Positions 1 through 9,296 of a DNA stretch of 64,000 bases are shown here, piece after piece (within the stretch, counting starts at the first letter, position 1; every line of letters begins with the position of its first letter). Below the pieces are notes generated by a model. It saw nothing but the letters and a program-made list of their open reading frames with translations, did not search any database and was not told the origin of the DNA. Origin of the DNA: CALFER01 sp964472395 (GTDB taxonomy: Bacteria; CSSED10-310; CALFER01); NCBI GenBank assembly GCA_964472395.1, contig CAYYMM010000005.1, forward strand, positions 19,947-83,946, read 5' to 3'. The position numbers were made by a program, and so were the translations under genes.

Positions 1-105
1 GTGGATCAGGAACAACTCCGCATCGGTATACATCTGAAATGCGCGGATCAGCGGAGCGGATTTGATGAAATGCGGGCGGTTGCCCATGACGACCGCGATT
101 TTCAT
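1..105 (-). CDS. wecB: UDP-N-acetylglucosamine 2-epimerase, N-terminal fragment
   Basis: Only the first 35 codons lie in the window; the gene runs off the left edge. The visible residues begin MKIAVVMGNRPHFIKSAPL, which matches the start of the non-hydrolysing UDP-GlcNAc 2-epimerase family (usual form: V-x-G-T/N-R-P-E-x-I-K-x-A-P). This cytoplasmic enzyme makes UDP-ManNAc for envelope polysaccharide. The start ATG overlaps the stop of the upstream membrane-protein gene by four bases (ATGA), so the two are probably translationally coupled. The usual Glu after R-P is His here. The family call rests on the N-terminal motif only. Confidence 0.72.
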   Translation of the reverse strand, partial: MKIAVVMGNRPHFIKSAPLIRAFQMYTDAELFLIH

Positions 106-887
106 GCGACAGTCCCTTGTGAGGGGGTGAGGGGCCGCGCGATCAGACGTCCCAGTGCATAGGTGGCACCGGCTAACCAGATCGAGAGAATGGCAGCAAG
201 CGCGATGACGGCGATCGGAACGAATGCCTGCCCGATAGAGGTGAACCCGTATTGGTCCGGAGCGGCGGCTATTTCGCCGAACAAGCGGAAGAGATCATCT
301 GAGCGCAGATCGAGAAACTTTGGGATCCGGGCGATCTGCGACCCGGGAATGATCGCGTCGATGATGCGCGTTCCGATAATACCTCCCATTTCAAAATAAT
401 CACCTGTCAGATTGGCCAGGGGGATCAGTCCGGTGAGCAGTCCCGGAGCCAGCAGCCAAAGCCGTCGGAGAGTGATAGCGAGACGCACGAAGAGCACGCC
501 GGGGAAAAGCGAGAGCAGATACGGCGCAAAAACGGTGAAAAAGTAACTCAGGTCGCCGCTCGGTACAAATCCCGTCAACCGGCCGGCGTACTTCGATGTT
601 TCCGGCTTGACAAAGGGGAAGAACCGCTGCAGAAACTCCGCACCGTATTCCCTGCCGATGATCAGCTCGGAGACCGTACCGCCTGTGACCAGACATCCCC
701 AGGCATGGAGGAGTTCATGAATGGGAATGTATACGAACCACAGCGGGACGGCCAGAAGGAGAATGAGTGCGTAATCGCGGATGGGTGATCGCCGGGAATC
801 GAGTTCGGTGCGGATGGCGATGAGATCCTGCCAGAGAACGGTCCAGCCGGGAAACATAAGCGCCGGAATTGAACGGAATGTGCTCAT
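102..887 (-). CDS. Polytopic membrane protein with HELLH zinc-metalloprotease-like motif
   Basis: The gene encodes 261 residues with several hydrophobic segments (about 40-56, 110-135, 140-160 and 220-250). HELLH at residues 57-61, at the end of a membrane segment, is the HExxH zinc motif of M50-type intramembrane proteases. TGDYFEMGG at 161-169 sits where that family carries its third zinc ligand (Asp in N-x-x-P-x-x-x-x-D-G); D163 could serve. The rest is not recognisable as RseP or SpoIVFB, and there is no PDZ domain. It overlaps the following wecB-like gene by four bases, suggesting a link to envelope polysaccharide. It could be an inactive relative of the family. The start is followed downstream by no competing ATG, and the upstream region has the weak SD aggaggt. 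Confidence 0.6.
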   Translation of the reverse strand: MSTFRSIPALMFPGWTVLWQDLIAIRTELDSRRSPIRDYALILLLAVPLWFVYIPIHELLHAWGCLVTGGTVSELIIGREYGAEFLQRFFPFVKPETSKYAGRLTGFVPSGDLSYFFTVFAPYLLSLFPGVLFVRLAITLRRLWLLAPGLLTGLIPLANLTGDYFEMGGIIGTRIIDAIIPGSQIARIPKFLDLRSDDLFRLFGEIAAAPDQYGFTSIGQAFVPIAVIALAAILSIWLAGATYALGRLIARPLTPSQGTVA

Positions 888-995
888 GGGTCTTTATCGT
901 ACCTCCTGATTCGTCAATCTATCAGGATCGATCGCCGTTTTCATCCTCAGATGAGGCTATCCTCCCCCGCACGAGAAACACACCGGAAAATGAAA

Positions 996-1016
996 GGGCG
1001 AACCTCGTGTTCGCCC
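996..1016. other. Inverted repeat between divergent genes
   Basis: GGGCGAAC and GTTCGCCC form a perfect 8-bp stem around a 5-base loop. It lies between the minus-strand metalloprotease-like gene and the plus-strand kdp operon. There is no T-run on the plus side. On the minus side the stem is followed by TTTCATTTT, a poor terminator tail. It may be an operator or an insulating hairpin. Confidence 0.4.
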
Positions 1017-1159
1017 CCCACCCATGCGCCTTGAAACGATATCCTGATCTTTTCTTGACATGCCCGGCGGTGTTCCTGACACCATCCTGAGAAAATAGAA
1101 AGTAAAGATAAGGGTGACAGGCATGCGGGACGATCTTGAGGATCGGGAAGGAGCGGAAC

Positions 1160-1243
1160 ATGGAAGACCTGGCGATGCTCGGAGTGGTGTTCGGGTTGGT
1201 GCTGTTGACCTGGTATTTTAAAAAGCTTCTCGAAAAACTCTGA
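1160..1243 (+). CDS. 27-residue single-span membrane peptide preceding kdpF
   Basis: The ORF starts with ATG, has an excellent ribosome site (GGAAGGAG six bases upstream) and ends at 1243. The product has an acidic start (MEDLAM), a hydrophobic span of about 14 residues (LGVVFGLVLLTWYF) and a basic, amphipathic tail (KKLLEKL), so it would sit once in the membrane with the tail inside. It lies 16 bases upstream of kdpF on the same strand and is the first translated unit of the operon. I know of no named Kdp subunit at this position. Its size and topology resemble KdpF, so it may be a second KdpF-like accessory peptide or a leader peptide. Confidence 0.6.
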   Translation: MEDLAMLGVVFGLVLLTWYFKKLLEKL

Positions 1244-1259
1244 TGAAGGAGTATTCGTT

Positions 1260-1349
1260 ATGGCATGGATGAATTGGGTCGGATTGGGCATGGCGATCGC
1301 CCTGTTTCTGTATCTCGGTGTCGCCCTCATGAAACCGGAGTGGTTCTGA
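1260..1349 (+). CDS. kdpF: KdpF, small subunit of the Kdp potassium ATPase
   Basis: The ORF encodes 29 residues with one membrane span (GLGMAIALFLYLGVALM) and the family-typical end KPEWF (L-x-x-P-E-x-F). KdpF stabilises the KdpFABC complex in the inner membrane. AAGGAG lies eight bases before the ATG. The stop overlaps the kdpA start (TGATG), so translation is coupled. Its position directly before kdpA and the PE-F ending support the call despite the short length. Confidence 0.85.
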   Translation: MAWMNWVGLGMAIALFLYLGVALMKPEWF

Positions 1350-3085
1350 TGAATTCGCTCGAGAGTGTCATCGTCGCCTTTTTTTTCATCATATTCACGC
1401 TTCTGTCGATGGTTCTTGGCCGCATCATGAGTGGAGTTTTCCGACCGGATGCCGGAATCGACGCACGGTTTCCCGGATCCTGGGAACGCAGGATCCTGGG
1501 GATGATCGGAATTCGGGCGGACTCGGAGATGACATGGAAGCAATATACGCTCAATTTGGTCGTATTTAATGGAATCTGCATGTTCGCCCTGTACAGCATG
1601 CAGCGTCTTCAATCGATCCTGCCCATGAACCCGTTTCGACTTCCGGGTGTCCGATCGGATATTGCATTGAATACGGCGATCAGTTTTGTCACCAACACGA
1701 ACTGGCAGGCCTATGCAGGCGAATCGACCATGAGCCGGCTCGTTCAGATGGCCGGCCTGACGGTCCAGAACTTCCTGTCCGCAGGAACCGGGATGGCTGT
1801 TGCCGTTGCGCTGGTGCGCGGATTCATCCGTCAGGAACGGACCACCATCGGTAACTACTGGGTCGACCTGGTCAGATCCGTTCTGTTCATTTTACTTCCG
1901 TTATCCATATTTCTCTCGCTGTTTCTCGTTTCGCAGGGTGTCGTCCAGACGTTCGAAGCGGGCATCGAGTTATCCCGGATCGATCCACCTTCGGGAAACC
2001 GGGATCCATCGGATGGGAAACAGATCATCGTGCTGGGGCCCGTCGCGTCGCAGGTTGCGATCAAACAGCTTGGTTCAAACGGTGGAGGCTTTTTCAACTC
2101 GAACGGTTCTCATCCTTTCGAGAATCCCACGGGGTTGAGCAACACCATTGAGATTCTGGCGATAATCCTCATTCCGGGTGCTTTCTGTTTCGCTTTCGGT
2201 CATCTGCTCGATGCCCAGGGATGGGTTCTTTTCGGTTCGATGTGCATCATCTTCATTCCGCTGTTCCTCCTGAGCGTGGCTGAGGAGCGCAAGGGCAATC
2301 CGGCGCTCGCTCGTCTCGGCGTGGAACAGAGCGCCGGAAATCTGGAGGGGAAGGAAGTTCGGTTTGGGACCCTGACGAGCGCACTCTGGGCTTCCGCCAC
2401 GACCGCCACATCCAACGGTTCCGTGAACGCGAGCCATGACAGTTGTAAACCGCTTTCCGGACTGGTGCTGCTCCTGTTCATGCAACTCGGGGAGGTGGTG
2501 TTCGGTGGTGTTGGATCTGGGCTTTACGGGATGCTCATGTTTGCGGTCATGGCTGTGTTCATAGCCGGTCTGATGGTCGGCAGAACCCCGGAGTATCTCG
2601 GGAAAAAGCTCGAATCGTTCGAGATGAAGATGGCGGCCTTGTCGATTCTCATCCCTCCGTCCTGCGTACTGATCGGGACCGCCGCCGCATGCCTGGTGCC
2701 CGGGATTCGTTCCGCATTGACCAACCAAGGACCTCACGGTTTCTCCGAAATACTCTATGCGTTTTCCTCGGCTGCAAACAACAACGGCTCCGCCTTCGGC
2801 GGCCTGGATGCATCCCGTTCCTTCTTCACCGTTCCTCTCGCCGCCTGCATGATCCTGGGTCGATACTGGGTGATCCTGCCTGTTCTGGCGATTGCCGGGT
2901 CCCTTGCGAGAAAAAAGCGAATCCCCTCATCATCGGGCACGTTACGGACGGATACTCCGCTGTTTATGTCGCTCCTGGTCGGATCGATCCTGCTTATCGG
3001 TGCTTTGACATTCGTTCCGGCACTGGCGATCGGACCGGTGGTCGAACACCTCCAACTGCGCTCTTATGCGGAAACCATGCCATGA
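1349..3085 (+). CDS. kdpA: KdpA, potassium-conducting subunit of KdpFABC
   Basis: KdpA is the channel-like membrane subunit that selects potassium for the P-type pump. The product is 578 residues, close to the usual 557-560. Signatures are TNTNWQAYAGESTMS in the first third and the selectivity-loop segment GSNGGGFFNSN followed by HPFENPTGLSN (family form GTNGGG). About ten membrane segments are visible. The start is the ATG that overlaps the kdpF stop by one base (MNSLESVIV); a longer reading from 1265 only runs through kdpF in another frame. The kdpB start overlaps its end by four bases. Confidence 0.95.
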   Translation: MNSLESVIVAFFFIIFTLLSMVLGRIMSGVFRPDAGIDARFPGSWERRILGMIGIRADSEMTWKQYTLNLVVFNGICMFALYSMQRLQSILPMNPFRLPGVRSDIALNTAISFVTNTNWQAYAGESTMSRLVQMAGLTVQNFLSAGTGMAVAVALVRGFIRQERTTIGNYWVDLVRSVLFILLPLSIFLSLFLVSQGVVQTFEAGIELSRIDPPSGNRDPSDGKQIIVLGPVASQVAIKQLGSNGGGFFNSNGSHPFENPTGLSNTIEILAIILIPGAFCFAFGHLLDAQGWVLFGSMCIIFIPLFLLSVAEERKGNPALARLGVEQSAGNLEGKEVRFGTLTSALWASATTATSNGSVNASHDSCKPLSGLVLLLFMQLGEVVFGGVGSGLYGMLMFAVMAVFIAGLMVGRTPEYLGKKLESFEMKMAALSILIPPSCVLIGTAAACLVPGIRSALTNQGPHGFSEILYAFSSAANNNGSAFGGLDASRSFFTVPLAACMILGRYWVILPVLAIAGSLARKKRIPSSSGTLRTDTPLFMSLLVGSILLIGALTFVPALAIGPVVEHLQLRSYAETMP

Positions 3086-5145
3086 AACCGACGATCACAT
3101 TCCTCCGTATGACTGATCGGGCGATTCTGCGGAATGCATGGATGGATGCTTTCTGCAAGCTCGATCCCCGTGTGCTGATCCGGAATCCGGTCATGTTCAT
3201 CGTCGAGGTCGGCAGTGTATTCACATCGGTTCTGTTCCTGCTCTCGGTTTTTTCCCCGTCTCCGGATTCCCCGCTCTGGTTCATCGGATCGATCGCAATC
3301 TGGCTGTGGATTACCCTGTTGTTTGCGAACTTTGCAGAAGCCCTGGCAGAGGGGCGCGGCAAGGCTCAGGCTGCGAATCTCAGAGGAGCGCGCAGGGATA
3401 CCACGGCAAAGCGATTGTTCGCGCCGACGCGTGACAGCCGCTATGATCTGGTTTCATCGGCGGACCTGCACCGGGACGATCTGGTCATCGTCGAGGCCGG
3501 AGATCTCGTTCCGGGTGATGGAGAGGTGATCGAGGGCATCGCGTCGGTCGATGAGAGCGCTATTACGGGAGAAAGTGCGCCGGTCATCCGTGAAAGTGGT
3601 GGAGACCGGAATGCGGTCACGGGTGGAACGAAGATCCTGTCCGACTGGCTGATCATTCGGATCACGAGCAATCCCGGAGACTCCTTTCTCGACCGGATGA
3701 TCGCGATGGTCGAAAATGCCTCACGCCAGAAAACTCCGAACGAAATCTCCCTGAACATTCTGCTTTCGATGCTCACCATGATCTTTCTGCTGGTCACGGT
3801 CACGCTGCATATCTTTGCGTCGTTTTTGTCCGCCGGAACGGGCTCCGTTCCGCTCGTTGTACTGGTCGCCCTCCTGATCTGCCTCATCCCCACGACGATC
3901 GGAGGTCTGCTTTCGGCGATCGGCATCGCCGGAATGGATCGACTGATTCAGGCCAATGTGATTGCGATGTCGGGCCGGGCGATCGAAGCTGCTGGAGATG
4001 TCGATGTGCTGATGCTGGACAAGACCGGAACGATCACGCTTGGAAACCGGCAGGCCGTCGCCTTTCTCCCGGCTGAGGGTATCGAGGCTGTTGCGCTCGC
4101 GGAGGCCGCTCAGTTCGCTTCTTTAACTGATGAAACTCCGGAGGGTCGCAGCATTGTCGTTTTGGCCAAGACGCAGTTCGGGATACGAGCGCGCGAGTTG
4201 ACGAAACAGAATGCGGACTTCATTCCATTTTCTGCCGTCACACGCATGAGCGGTGTCGATGTCGAGGGACATCGCATCCGCAAAGGCTCGTTCGATGCCA
4301 TTCAACGCTTCGTGGCTGCCGACGGAGGCGACATCCCGAAATCCGTTCTGGCGGCTGTCGACCAGATCGCGCGCTCGGGGGGAACCCCTCTTGTCGTGGC
4401 CGACCGGCGGCAGGTTCTGGGAGTGATCCATCTGAAAGATATCGTGAAGGGTGGGATTCGCGATCGGTTTGCGGCCATGCACCGCATCGGGATCCGGACT
4501 GTCATGATTACCGGAGACAATCCGATCACGGCTTCCGCCATCGCTGCCGAGGCCGGTGTGGATGATTTTATGGCGGAGGCGACCCCCGAAAAGAAGCTCG
4601 GTATGATCCGGGAGCTGCAGGCCGCGGGTCATCTGGTCGCGATGACCGGAGACGGCACGAACGATGCTCCGGCGCTTGCCCAGGCGGACGTCGCCGTCGC
4701 GATGAACAGCGGGACACAGGCGGCGAAAGAAGCGGGAAACATGATCGATCTGGATTCAAATCCGACGAAACTGCTGGATGTCATTGCGATCGGCAAGCAG
4801 ATGCTGATCACCCGGGGCGCGCTCACCACATTCAGCCTCGCCAACGATATCTCGAAGTATTTCGCCATCATCCCGGCCGCCTTCGTCTCCATCTTCCCGG
4901 AACTCGCTCTCCTGAATATCATGCACCTGCATTCCCCCCGGAGCGCCGTGCTATCGGCGGTGATCTTCAACGCGCTCATCATCGTGGCCCTGATTCCGCT
5001 CGCACTGCGCGGCGTTCGATACACGCCTGTCACCGCCGATCGCCTCCTTCGCCGGAATCTTCTGATTTACGGCCTGGGTGGTCTGCTCCTGCCTTTCCCA
5101 TGCATCAAACTGATCGACCTGATCATACAATTACTCGGAGGATGA
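3082..5145 (+). CDS. kdpB: KdpB, catalytic P-type ATPase subunit
   Basis: KdpB hydrolyses ATP to energise potassium uptake through KdpA. The product is 687 residues (E. coli 682). DKTGTIT places the phosphorylated aspartate at residue 313. TGES at 162-165 contains S165, which corresponds to the serine whose phosphorylation inhibits E. coli KdpB. MTGDGTNDAPALAQADV is the hinge motif. The N-terminus has the family run KLDPRVLIRNPVMF. The start ATG overlaps the kdpA stop (ATGA); the longer in-frame extension upstream lies inside kdpA and is not used. Confidence 0.96.
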   Translation: MKPTITFLRMTDRAILRNAWMDAFCKLDPRVLIRNPVMFIVEVGSVFTSVLFLLSVFSPSPDSPLWFIGSIAIWLWITLLFANFAEALAEGRGKAQAANLRGARRDTTAKRLFAPTRDSRYDLVSSADLHRDDLVIVEAGDLVPGDGEVIEGIASVDESAITGESAPVIRESGGDRNAVTGGTKILSDWLIIRITSNPGDSFLDRMIAMVENASRQKTPNEISLNILLSMLTMIFLLVTVTLHIFASFLSAGTGSVPLVVLVALLICLIPTTIGGLLSAIGIAGMDRLIQANVIAMSGRAIEAAGDVDVLMLDKTGTITLGNRQAVAFLPAEGIEAVALAEAAQFASLTDETPEGRSIVVLAKTQFGIRARELTKQNADFIPFSAVTRMSGVDVEGHRIRKGSFDAIQRFVAADGGDIPKSVLAAVDQIARSGGTPLVVADRRQVLGVIHLKDIVKGGIRDRFAAMHRIGIRTVMITGDNPITASAIAAEAGVDDFMAEATPEKKLGMIRELQAAGHLVAMTGDGTNDAPALAQADVAVAMNSGTQAAKEAGNMIDLDSNPTKLLDVIAIGKQMLITRGALTTFSLANDISKYFAIIPAAFVSIFPELALLNIMHLHSPRSAVLSAVIFNALIIVALIPLALRGVRYTPVTADRLLRRNLLIYGLGGLLLPFPCIKLIDLIIQLLGG

Positions 5146-5147
5146 CC

Positions 5148-5732
5148 GTGAAACGGGTTGTCATGCACAGTGCGGTGTTCCTGCTTGTGATGACTGTGAT
5201 TCTCGGCGTGGTTTATCCTGTCGTGATCACCCTTCTGTCTCAGTGCTTTTTTCCCTGGAGAGCCAACGGCAGTGTCCTCGTGGTCGATGATCACATCGCC
5301 GGTTCCGCCCTGCTCGGACAGGAGTTTTCGAGTCCCGGGTTCTTCTGGGGAAGGCTTTCCAGTCGTGTGACGCATCCCAGCGGGATTCTGGTTTCCGGGG
5401 CTTCGAATTTGGGACCGCTCAACCCGGGACTGGTCGCGGCTGCAGCCGAGAGAATCAGGATTCTCAGGACATCCGATCCCGTCAACCCTGCACCGATCCC
5501 GGTCGATCTTGTCACCGCTTCGGCCAGCGGATTTGATCCGCATATCTCCGGTGAAGCGGCGTTCTGGCAGGCATCGCGTGTCGCGGCTTTTCGGAACCTC
5601 GATCGATCGGATGTCGAGGCGATGATTCGCGCTCACATCGAAACAGACTGTTTCGGGTTGACGGCGGATTACGTCAATGTGGTCCGGCTGAACCTGGATC
5701 TCGAGAGAATGGCACCGAGTCGAATCCAATGA
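5148..5732 (+). CDS. kdpC: KdpC, accessory subunit of the Kdp ATPase
   Basis: KdpC is a single-span protein that helps ATP binding and assembly of KdpFABC. The product is 194 residues (E. coli 190). It has an N-terminal membrane helix, then the family segments ANGS, GSALLGQEFSSPGFFWGR and ASNLGPLNPGL. I chose GTG at 5148 because GGAGG ends six bases before it; an ATG at 5142 directly abuts that SD and is less likely. It follows kdpB by two bases. Confidence 0.93.
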   Translation: MKRVVMHSAVFLLVMTVILGVVYPVVITLLSQCFFPWRANGSVLVVDDHIAGSALLGQEFSSPGFFWGRLSSRVTHPSGILVSGASNLGPLNPGLVAAAAERIRILRTSDPVNPAPIPVDLVTASASGFDPHISGEAAFWQASRVAAFRNLDRSDVEAMIRAHIETDCFGLTADYVNVVRLNLDLERMAPSRIQ

Positions 5733-5764
5733 TACAATAAAGCTCATGTCACGAGAGGTCCAAC

Positions 5765-8482
5765 ATGCACAATGAGCCGCGGCGTCCGGATCCCGATGAG
5801 TTGCTCAGGCGCGTCCAGCTGCAGGAAAACCGGGATTCCTCGGGCACCTTGAAGGTGTTTCTGGGATACGCGCCCGGGGTCGGAAAAACTTACACCATGC
5901 TGGAGTCAGCCCGTCAGTTGAAGGCTCAGGGTGTCGATATCATGATCGGATATATCGAAACGCATGGGCGCAAGGAAACCGATGCGCTGCTGGAGGGGTT
6001 GGAAGTCGTTCCCAGAAAATCGATCGCATACCGCGGGACGACGCTCGAGGAATTCGATATCGATGGGACTCTTGAGCGCAAACCCGCAATCGTTCTGCTC
6101 GATGAACTCGCCCATACAAACGCTCCTGGAAGCCGGCACAGAAAACGCTGGCAGGATGTTGCCGACCTGCTCGAAGCGGGGATATCGGTCCATACGACCT
6201 TGAATATCCAGCATGTTGAAAGCCTGAATGACATCGTGGCACAGATTACAGGGATTCAGGTGCGTGAGACCGTCCCGGATTCCATTCTGGATTGTGCTGA
6301 GAAGATTGAAATCGTCGACATCCCGCCGGATGAACTCCTGATCAGGCTGCGGGATGGGAAGGTGTATATTCCCGAGCAGGCGAGGAAGGCGGCGGATCAC
6401 TTTTTCCGTAGCGGGAATCTCCTGGCGTTGCGCGAATTGACGCTGCGAAGGGCTGCCGAGCGCATCGATTCGGATATGCGGGCATATCGTCTGGACTTCA
6501 ATATCGAAAAAACATGGCCAGCGGCCGAATGTGTGCTTGTGTGCGTCGGGCCGAGTCCATCTTCGGCGAAAATCATCCGGGGCGCTCGAAGGATGGCGGC
6601 CGGACTTCGGGCACACTGGATTGCGATCTATGTGGATGCCCCGGATTCCTACCCGATGACGCAGGAAGACCGCGAGCGACTACAGGGGCATCTGCATCTG
6701 GCGGAATCACTGGGCGCTGAGGTTGTTCGGATTGGCGGCTCCCGCGTCGCAGAAGAAATTCTCGATTACGCGCACAAGCGAAATGTCACGCGGATCATCG
6801 TCGGAAAACCAACTCATTCCCGCTGGCGCGACCGACTCCGGGGATCTCTGGTCAATCAGCTTGTCCGCGGCAGCGGGGACATCGAAGTTCACTTCATCGC
6901 GGGCAACGAGAAACCTTCTACCGTCAGGCCTCATGATGCGCAACATCCCGCGCGAACTACCCGGAAAGGATACTGGATCGCAGTTTTGACCATTATCGCC
7001 ACCGTCGCGACCGGAATGAGTCTGCGATCGTTTTTTTCTCAACCCGATTTCGTCATGATCTTCATCCTCTCCATCCTCGTCATCGCCTATCGATATGGTC
7101 AGGGTCCGTCGATTCTCGCGGCGACTCTCGCCGTGGCCTCGTATGATTTCTTCTTTGTTCCACCCTACTTAACTTTCAATGTTGAGCATACAAAACACTT
7201 TCTGACCTTTCTGGTGATGTTCACCGTTGGAATTCTGGTCAGCGGACTCACGACACGATTGCGCAGTCAGGAAGCCGAAGCCAGAAGTCGGGAGGCCCGG
7301 ACTTCCGCTCTGTATTCCCTGAACCGGGAACTCGCCAAAGCACTCGATGAATCATCCCTGGCGATCATCGCCGCCTCACATGCCGCGGAGGTGTTCGGAG
7401 GTGATGCGATGATGCTCTCGCGCGATAGTAATGGTGCTCTACAAGCGACGGGGTCGAGTCGTATTGACTGGAAGCTGACCGATGCAGAACTGGCGGTCGC
7501 TCGGTGGGTCGGCGATCATGGCAGGCCTGCAGGCCGAGGCATGGATACACTTGCCGGCGCTTCGGTGACCTGCTTTCCGATTCAGACCAGTTCCGCGCCG
7601 GTCGGTGTGCTCGTGTTCCGCAACAATGCATTGCTGTTGCTCGAAGTCGAACAAAAGGCTTTTCTCGATGCCTTCCTCCGACAGCTCGCGCTGGCCGTCG
7701 AGCGGGTGCGTCTGGCCGAAGAAACGAAGGTGGCTGCGTTGAAAATCAAGACAGAAGAGACACGCAATGCGCTGCTCAGCGCGGTCTCGCATGACCTTCG
7801 AACCCCGCTCGGCGCGATCACCGGTGCTGGAACAATGCTCAGAGATGATTCAGACCGGCTCGATCCGGCCCAGAAACGCGAACTCTGTGACCTGATCTGC
7901 GCTGAAGCGGACAGGATGGAACACCTCATCCGGAATATTCTCGACATGGTGAGATTGGAATCCGGTGGTGTTGCACCGAAACGGGAGTGGATTCCTCTGG
8001 AGGAGACCATCGGATCGGCCTTGTCTCGCATGGAAACAAGGCTTGAGTCCAGACCGGTGAAGGTCGGTATTCCACCCGGTCTGCCGTTGCTGTTCGTCGA
8101 TCCCCTCCTGTTCGAACAAGTCTTCATCAATCTGATCGAAAATGTCATCCGTTACTGCGAACCGGATTGTCCGATCGACATTGAGGCCTCCGTTCGGGAT
8201 CAATGCATCGTAATCGATTTTGCGGATCGAGGGTCTGGGTTGCCTGCCGGCGCTGAGAAGCTGGTTTTCGAAAAATTCTATCGCGGTTCCGGGAGAGGAT
8301 CGCCCGGTGCAGGGTTGGGGCTCTCGATCTGCCGGGGAATCATCCTGTCTCACGGCGGTGATATCACGGCGTGGAACCGGGAGAGCGGGGGTGCTGTGTT
8401 CCGGATTCGACTCCCCATCGAAGATTCGCCGCCGGCCGTTGAGATTGACATCGACGCGTCTCAAGGAGAATCGTTCTCATGA
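5765..8482 (+). CDS. kdpD: KdpD, potassium/turgor sensor histidine kinase
   Basis: KdpD phosphorylates KdpE to switch on kdp. The product is 905 residues (E. coli 894). Order: KdpD N-terminal domain with Walker-type GYAPGVGKT (34-42) and DELAHTNAPGSRHRKRWQD; a universal-stress-like domain around 250-365; four membrane helices around 405-500; a GAF-like region; a HisKA box SHDLRTPLG with phospho-accepting His at 676; and HATPase boxes including GLGLSICRGI. GAGAGG precedes the start. The 32-base gap after kdpC keeps it in the operon, and it overlaps kdpE by four bases. Confidence 0.95.
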   Translation: MHNEPRRPDPDELLRRVQLQENRDSSGTLKVFLGYAPGVGKTYTMLESARQLKAQGVDIMIGYIETHGRKETDALLEGLEVVPRKSIAYRGTTLEEFDIDGTLERKPAIVLLDELAHTNAPGSRHRKRWQDVADLLEAGISVHTTLNIQHVESLNDIVAQITGIQVRETVPDSILDCAEKIEIVDIPPDELLIRLRDGKVYIPEQARKAADHFFRSGNLLALRELTLRRAAERIDSDMRAYRLDFNIEKTWPAAECVLVCVGPSPSSAKIIRGARRMAAGLRAHWIAIYVDAPDSYPMTQEDRERLQGHLHLAESLGAEVVRIGGSRVAEEILDYAHKRNVTRIIVGKPTHSRWRDRLRGSLVNQLVRGSGDIEVHFIAGNEKPSTVRPHDAQHPARTTRKGYWIAVLTIIATVATGMSLRSFFSQPDFVMIFILSILVIAYRYGQGPSILAATLAVASYDFFFVPPYLTFNVEHTKHFLTFLVMFTVGILVSGLTTRLRSQEAEARSREARTSALYSLNRELAKALDESSLAIIAASHAAEVFGGDAMMLSRDSNGALQATGSSRIDWKLTDAELAVARWVGDHGRPAGRGMDTLAGASVTCFPIQTSSAPVGVLVFRNNALLLLEVEQKAFLDAFLRQLALAVERVRLAEETKVAALKIKTEETRNALLSAVSHDLRTPLGAITGAGTMLRDDSDRLDPAQKRELCDLICAEADRMEHLIRNILDMVRLESGGVAPKREWIPLEETIGSALSRMETRLESRPVKVGIPPGLPLLFVDPLLFEQVFINLIENVIRYCEPDCPIDIEASVRDQCIVIDFADRGSGLPAGAEKLVFEKFYRGSGRGSPGAGLGLSICRGIILSHGGDITAWNRESGGAVFRIRLPIEDSPPAVEIDIDASQGESFS

Positions 8483-9177
8483 CCGAACATCCGGTATCGA
8501 TTCTGATCGTTGAAGATGAGACTCAGATGATGCGTTTTCTAAAGGCAGCATTGACCGCTCAGGAGTACCGGGTGATCGATGCCGGATCGGTGCGGGAAGC
8601 CCTGGTATGCGCGACGACCCGCTCACCGGATCTCATCCTGATGGATCTCGGGTTGCCCGATGGCGACGGAATCGATCTGATCCGGCAGATCCGGGAATGG
8701 AGTCGGGTTCCGATCATCGTCATTTCAGCTCGAGGTCGGGAAGACGACAAGGTGAAAGCGCTCGATTCAGGAGCCGACGATTATCTGACGAAACCATTCG
8801 GAGTGAACGAGTTGCTGGCGCGTCTCCGCGTAGCATTGCGCCATGCCATATCGGGGATTGGTGAACAGGATTCGATCGTGATCGAGATCGGTGCGGTGAC
8901 GATCGATCAGGATCGGCGCGAGGTTCGGGTGAGCGGACGGGAAGTGCACCTCACGCCGATCGAGTATCGATTGCTCGTGCTCTTGGCGCGAAATGCCGGA
9001 AAGGTATTGACACATCGTGCGATACTGAAAGAGGTATGGGGACCCTCATATGTTACCGAAACACATTATCTGCGGGTATTTATGACGCAGTTGAGGGGCA
9101 AGATCGAGATCGATCCGGCGCGTCCGAGATTGATCGTGACCGAACCGGGCGTGGGGTATCGGATGAGGGATGCCTGA
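8479..9177 (+). CDS. kdpE: KdpE, OmpR-type response regulator
   Basis: KdpE is the DNA-binding partner of KdpD that activates kdp transcription. The product is 232 residues. The receiver domain has acidic E12-D13, phospho-acceptor D56 in LILMDLGLP, and the Lys of YLTKPFG. The C-terminal winged helix carries HLTPIEYRLL and the terminal GVGYRM of the OmpR/PhoB family. It is coupled to kdpD by an ATGA overlap and is the last gene of the operon. No intrinsic terminator is visible after it. Confidence 0.95.
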   Translation: MTEHPVSILIVEDETQMMRFLKAALTAQEYRVIDAGSVREALVCATTRSPDLILMDLGLPDGDGIDLIRQIREWSRVPIIVISARGREDDKVKALDSGADDYLTKPFGVNELLARLRVALRHAISGIGEQDSIVIEIGAVTIDQDRREVRVSGREVHLTPIEYRLLVLLARNAGKVLTHRAILKEVWGPSYVTETHYLRVFMTQLRGKIEIDPARPRLIVTEPGVGYRMRDA

Positions 9178-9296
9178 AGCTCGGATCAGTGCGAACCTCG
9201 TGGTTGCCCTGCGAAACGCGTGCTCCCGAAATGCGTGCATCTTTATTTTAATTGTGGCATAATAATTCGACTCACTGATGCATGGGGAGGTGTCGA

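Noticed and set aside
996..1016. Terminator between the metalloprotease-like gene and kdp
   Set aside because: The stem is good but lacks a T-run on the plus strand, and on the minus strand no upstream gene is read toward it.
1055..1060. TTGACA as -35 of a kdp promoter
   Set aside because: No acceptable -10 lies 15-19 bases downstream, so I do not call a promoter; kdp promoters are often weak without KdpE, so the site could still matter.
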